Source of the DNA: Streptomyces sp. Ru71
GTDB taxonomy: Bacteria; Actinomycetota; Actinomycetes; Streptomycetales; Streptomycetaceae
Length of the DNA: 32,657 bases
Direction: 5' to 3'
Assembly: GCF_002920535.1 (NCBI RefSeq)
Contig: NZ_PQSS01000083.1
Span: 1-32,657, forward strand
Below the pieces are notes generated by a model. That model saw only the letters and a list, made by a program, of their open reading frames with translations, was not told the DNA's origin and did not search any database. Of the stretch, positions 29,833-32,657 are shown piece by piece; the first letter of the stretch is position 1, and each line of letters begins with the position of its first letter. A program made the translations under genes and the position numbers.

Positions 29833-30309
29833 ATGACCGTGGACGAGCTCGACACCCGCATCCTGCGGCTGCTGCTCGAACAGCCGCGCACCAGCGTGCG
29901 CGAGTACGCCCGGATCCTCGGCGTCGCCCGCGGCACCCTGCAGGCGCGGCTGGACCGGCTGGAGCGGGACGGTGTGATCACCGGCACGGGACCGACCCTC
30001 TCCCCCGCCGCGCTGGGCCACCCGGTGCTGGCGTTCGTGCACATCGAGGTCACCCAGGGCCACCTCGACGACGTGGGCGACGCCCTGGCCGCCGTACCGG
30101 AGATCGTCGAGGCGTTCTCGATCACGGGTGGCGGGGACATGCTCACCCGGGTGGTGGCCCGTGACAACGCGCACCTGGAGGACGTGATCCAGAAGGTGAT
30201 CAGCCTGCCCGGCGTGGTGCGCACCCGCACGGAGGTCGCCCTGCGCGAGCGGGTGCCGCACCGCCTGCTGCCGCTGGTGGAGTCGATCGGGCGGCAGAGC
30301 GCGCCCTGA
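29833..30309 (+). CDS. Lrp/AsnC family transcriptional regulator
   Basis: This 158-residue regulator has an N-terminal helix-turn-helix (LDTRILRLLLEQPRTSVREY, then LGVARGTLQARLDRLERDGVI) and a C-terminal RAM/AsnC ligand-binding domain. The latter includes LAFVHIEVTQGHLDDVGDAL, EIVEAFSITGGGDMLTRVVA and VISLPGVVRTRTEVALRE. The ligand is probably an amino acid or other small metabolite, bound by an octamer. ATG 29833 has GGTGGGG upstream. It is divergent from the FUSC transporter, a typical regulator-exporter pairing. It converges on the acyl-CoA ligase gene with only 3 nt between stop codons. Confidence 0.9.
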   Translation: MTVDELDTRILRLLLEQPRTSVREYARILGVARGTLQARLDRLERDGVITGTGPTLSPAALGHPVLAFVHIEVTQGHLDDVGDALAAVPEIVEAFSITGGGDMLTRVVARDNAHLEDVIQKVISLPGVVRTRTEVALRERVPHRLLPLVESIGRQSAP

Positions 30310-30312
30310 GCC

Positions 30313-31932
30313 TCAGAGCCGCCCGCGACCGTCCCGCGCCGCCAGCTCGGCCTTCCTGATCTTCCCGGTCGGCGTCAGCGGCAGCTCGGGGACGATCTCG
30401 ACGAGCGGCACCTTGTACGCCGCCATGGTCTCGCCCGCCCAGACGCGCAGCTCCGCAGCGGTGAGCGTGGCGCCTGGCTCGGTCGTGACGTAGGCGTACG
30501 GCAGCTGCCCGCTGCGCTCGTCGTCGACGGCGACGACGGCCGCGGCGCGCACGTCGGGGTGGCGGGCGAGGAGGGTCTCGACCTCGGTCGGGAACACGCT
30601 CATCCCCTTCACCTTGATCATGTCCTTGTTCCGCCCGAGGTAGCGCAGGCAGCCGTCCTCGTCGAGGCTTCCGATGTCGCCGGTGTGCAGCCAGCCGTCC
30701 CGCACCGCCGCCCCGCCCGCCTCGGGTGAGCGCCAGTAGCGGGTGAGGACCGACGGTCCGCGGACGACGATCTCGCCCGGTTCGCCGAGCGGCAGCGGCT
30801 CCCCGCCGGCGAAGTCGACGACCATGAACTCGGTGCCGGGGACCGGCAGCCCGCAGAACACCGGGTCGCCGAGCAGGTCCCGGTCGCCGTCCTGGAAGCC
30901 GAGGGTGCTGGTGTCGCTGGTGTGCGTCTCGGTCATGCCGTAGGACGCCTCGCGCAGGACGGCGCCGGTGGCCTTGCGCCAGCGGGCGCGCACCTCGGGC
31001 GTGAGCCGCTGGATGAAGGAGATGGCGAGCGGGTGGGTGAGGCTGCCCAGGTCGCGGTGCGGCAGGTCCGGGTGGTCGAGGAGTTCCAGGTAGTTCTCGA
31101 CGGTGCCGGCCATGGTGGTGACCCGGTGCTCCTCGATCAGCCGGAGCACCGCCGCCGGGTCCCAGCGGGGCAGCAGCACACTGGTGCCGCCGGAGACGAG
31201 CGGCGCGAGGATGCCGAGGTTCTCGCCGGCGATCCAGAAGACGGGCAGGTAGCACAGCGAGACGATGCCGTCCTCGGTGCCGGGCAGGCCGTTGTGGATG
31301 GCGGTGGCGGTGTAGACCATGTGCCGCTGGGTGTGCTCGACGCCCTTGGGCAGGCCGGTGGTGCCGCCGGTGTAGTTGAGGGCGGCGAGCGCGTCGAGGT
31401 CGTCCGGGCCGTCGCCGAGGGGCGGGTGGGCGAGGACGTCGCCCCACTGTTCCACGAGCAGCACGCCGACGTCCTCGGACGCCTCGCGGAGCACCGGCAG
31501 CAGCTCCTCGCGGGTGATCACCAACTCCGGTTCGGCGTCGTCGAGTTCGTGGCGCACCTCGGCGGCCTTGAGCATGGGGTTGACCGGCACGTGCACGGCG
31601 CCCAGGCGCAGGACGGCGAGGAAGGCCACGACGAAGTGGTGGCTGTTGGGCAGGAAGACGGCGACCCGGTCGCCGGGGCGGACACCCCGGGTGTCCAGCC
31701 ACCCTGCCAAGCGGCCCACAGCGTCGTCGAGTTCGCGGTACGTCAGTGTCGCGTCCCCCGCGACGACCGCGGGCCGGTCCGGGCGTTCCCCGGCCCAGTG
31801 CCGCACATACCCCGGCACGGTGCGTTCGCCGGCGCGGTGGCGCACGGTGCCGGGCTGGCGTCCGCGCCGCGCGCGGGTCCAGCGGGCGCGCAGGTCGCTC
31901 AGGTACTCCTCGGTGCGGGGTGTGTGCGTCAT
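30313..31932 (-). CDS. AMP-dependent acyl-CoA synthetase/ligase
   Basis: This 539-residue adenylate-forming enzyme activates a carboxylic acid with ATP to acyl-AMP and transfers it to CoA. The motifs are in order: the P-loop-like Y187-TGGTTGLPKG, Y331-GMTET, WLHTGDIG, the hinge GRNKDMIKVKG, and PTGKIRK with the catalytic lysine K524. The chain-length preference cannot be read. The closest style is medium/long-chain fatty acid or aryl-CoA ligases. It is the second gene of an operon with a TetR regulator ending 7 nt upstream; GGAG lies within the end of that gene. Co-transcription with a self-repressing TetR suggests induction by an acyl-CoA or its acid. Confidence 0.92.
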   Translation of the reverse strand: MTHTPRTEEYLSDLRARWTRARRGRQPGTVRHRAGERTVPGYVRHWAGERPDRPAVVAGDATLTYRELDDAVGRLAGWLDTRGVRPGDRVAVFLPNSHHFVVAFLAVLRLGAVHVPVNPMLKAAEVRHELDDAEPELVITREELLPVLREASEDVGVLLVEQWGDVLAHPPLGDGPDDLDALAALNYTGGTTGLPKGVEHTQRHMVYTATAIHNGLPGTEDGIVSLCYLPVFWIAGENLGILAPLVSGGTSVLLPRWDPAAVLRLIEEHRVTTMAGTVENYLELLDHPDLPHRDLGSLTHPLAISFIQRLTPEVRARWRKATGAVLREASYGMTETHTSDTSTLGFQDGDRDLLGDPVFCGLPVPGTEFMVVDFAGGEPLPLGEPGEIVVRGPSVLTRYWRSPEAGGAAVRDGWLHTGDIGSLDEDGCLRYLGRNKDMIKVKGMSVFPTEVETLLARHPDVRAAAVVAVDDERSGQLPYAYVTTEPGATLTAAELRVWAGETMAAYKVPLVEIVPELPLTPTGKIRKAELAARDGRGRL

Positions 31933-31939
31933 GGTGCGG

Positions 31940-32572
31940 CTACTCCTGACGGGGCGGGGCGACGTGGAGCAGGTGCAGGTACATGGCGGTGACGTCGCGT
32001 ACGGCTGCGGCGTGGGTGAGGCGGCGGGCGGCGACCTGGCGGGCGAACTCCACGCTCATGGCGCCCACCGCGCGGGCCACGGCGAGCGGCTCGGCGACCG
32101 GACGCGCGCCGCCCTCGGCGACCAGGCGGCGGATGTAGCGGGCGTGGCGGTGCACGGGCCGTTCCAGGATCTCCTGCCACAGTGCGCGCACCTCGCCGTC
32201 GGTGCGCGCCTGCTGTTCCAGCAGCGGCATCAGCGCGGCGTGCCGGGCGTAGGCGGCGACGAAGGCGGCGACGGACTCCCGGGCGACGGCGTGCACGTCG
32301 TCGGCGTCGACGCCGGGCACCTCCTGCGCGGCGAGGAAGGTGTCCCGCACCCGGACCGCGAGGATGCGGAAGACCTCCTCCTTGGAGGCGAAGTACACAT
32401 AGAAGCCGGCTCGGGAGACCTCGGCCTCGGCGGTGATGTCGGCGACGGTGGCCGGGCCGTAGCCGAGCCGGGTGAAGACGGTCTCGGCGGCGTCGAGCAG
32501 CCGGGCCCGGGCCGGGGCCTCGGTGCGGTCGCGGGCGGTGCGGACCGCCCAGGTCTTCGGAGTGCGTGCCAC
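31940..32572 (-). CDS. TetR family transcriptional regulator of the acyl-CoA ligase operon
   Basis: The protein has about 210 residues with a clear TetR helix-turn-helix (LLDAAETVFTRLGYGPATVA, then ITAEAEVSRAGFYVYFASKE). A helical ligand-binding domain follows. The frame is open to an ATG at 32614, but those extra codons lie in a 24-bp palindrome and a promoter (TTGACA, 16 bp, TACGCT). TACGCT is 7 nt before GTG 32572, so I take GTG 32572 as a leaderless start. The palindrome overlaps the promoter, implying autorepression of the TetR-ligase operon. The divergent gene starting at 32653 may share the control. Confidence 0.86.
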   Translation of the reverse strand: MARTPKTWAVRTARDRTEAPARARLLDAAETVFTRLGYGPATVADITAEAEVSRAGFYVYFASKEEVFRILAVRVRDTFLAAQEVPGVDADDVHAVARESVAAFVAAYARHAALMPLLEQQARTDGEVRALWQEILERPVHRHARYIRRLVAEGGARPVAEPLAVARAVGAMSVEFARQVAARRLTHAAAVRDVTAMYLHLLHVAPPRQE

Positions 32573-32579
32573 GCCCGTC

Positions 32580-32608
32580 AGCGTATTGACGTTGACGTCA
32601 ATGTCAAT
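32580..32608 (-). promoter_or_regulatory. Promoter and 24-bp TetR operator palindrome
   Basis: On the reverse strand, TTGACA (32607-32602), 16 bp, then TACGCT (32585-32580) form a near-consensus promoter. The segment 32585-32608 is a 24-bp dyad with one mismatched pair, built from TTGACGT/ACGTCAA units around a central TTGACGTCAA. It covers the spacer and -35, so a bound TetR would block transcription. Confidence 0.8.
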
Positions 32609-32652
32609 GAGCATGGCACGGCCGGTCGTCCGCGCTCTGAGGGAGAGCTGCC

Positions 32653-32657
32653 ATGGG
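32653..32657 (+). CDS. Start of a divergent gene (partial, cut by window edge)
   Basis: ATG at 32653 is preceded 6-7 nt upstream by GAGGGAGAG (32638-32646), a strong ribosome-binding site on the plus strand. It lies 45 nt from the TetR operator. Only the start codon is in the window, so the product is unknown. By position it is a likely second target of the TetR regulator. Confidence 0.45.

Noticed and set aside
29642..32572. tRNA or T-box-like RNA in the AsnC/FUSC spacer
   Set aside because: I looked for a cloverleaf and a T-box NCCA-type bulge and could not build either. Only the terminator hairpin is convincing.

Overview
The window is a stretch of actinobacterial chromosome, almost certainly Streptomyces. 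The GC content is very high, with the matching third-position bias. GTG and TTG starts are frequent, several genes look leaderless (a -10-like hexamer 7-8 nt before the start codon), and a GC-rich intergenic element I recognise from Streptomyces genomes is present. The gene families fit the same genus (DUF5134, DUF2630, TerD, Rv1733c, PaaX/AidB, secreted pectate lyases). I see no rRNA, tRNA, CRISPR array, insertion sequence or prophage.

Layout. At 1-3.7 kb are the start of a FUSC-type membrane protein (cut by the left edge), a DUF5134 membrane protein, an M56 membrane peptidase, a PAP2 phosphatase, a HAD hydrolase and a DUF2630 protein. At 3.9-7.5 kb are a self-regulated TetR, a divergent LVIVD-repeat/DUF305 secreted pair and a DUF6214-like gene. 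The 3' ends of the last two genes lie in a 33-bp tandem repeat. At 7.7-10.7 kb are an FprA-type ferredoxin reductase and a divergent ArsR / Old Yellow Enzyme pair with two matched operators. At 10.7-15.7 kb is an operon of a 218-aa membrane-anchored protein and a 1432-aa P-type ATPase. At 15.9-17.8 kb is a PL1-PL3 pectate lyase operon with a promoter-embedded palindrome and a strong terminator. At 17.9-20.4 kb is a divergent PaaX / AidB pair. At 20.5-22.5 kb are a TerD-type protein with duplicated C-terminal domains and an Rv1733c-type membrane protein. At 22.8-26.7 kb are a BNR-repeat protein, a uracil-DNA glycosylase overlapping an N-acetylglucosamine-kinase-type gene, and a degenerate CbiX-type protein. 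At 26.8-29.6 kb are a lactonase with a DasR-like operator, a long inverted repeat and a second FUSC transporter. At 29.8-32.6 kb are an AsnC/Lrp regulator and a TetR-acyl-CoA ligase operon. A divergent gene begins at the right edge.

How the genes work together. Most of the window is small regulator-target modules: ArsR/OYE, PaaX/AidB, TetR/acyl-CoA ligase and AsnC/FUSC. Each control region holds a readable palindrome. The two pectate lyases form one pectin-degrading unit. The most unusual observations are these: a vestigial second phosphorylation domain in the N-terminal half of the giant P-type ATPase (DKTGT replaced by HPSAL); the 33-bp array whose reverse-strand reading continues the DUF6214-like protein past its stop as 11-residue repeats; a chelatase-family protein with its motif histidines replaced; an intrinsic terminator in the leader of the second FUSC gene; and a dre-like site abutting a long inverted repeat. 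All functional assignments come from reading motifs by eye; no database search was run.
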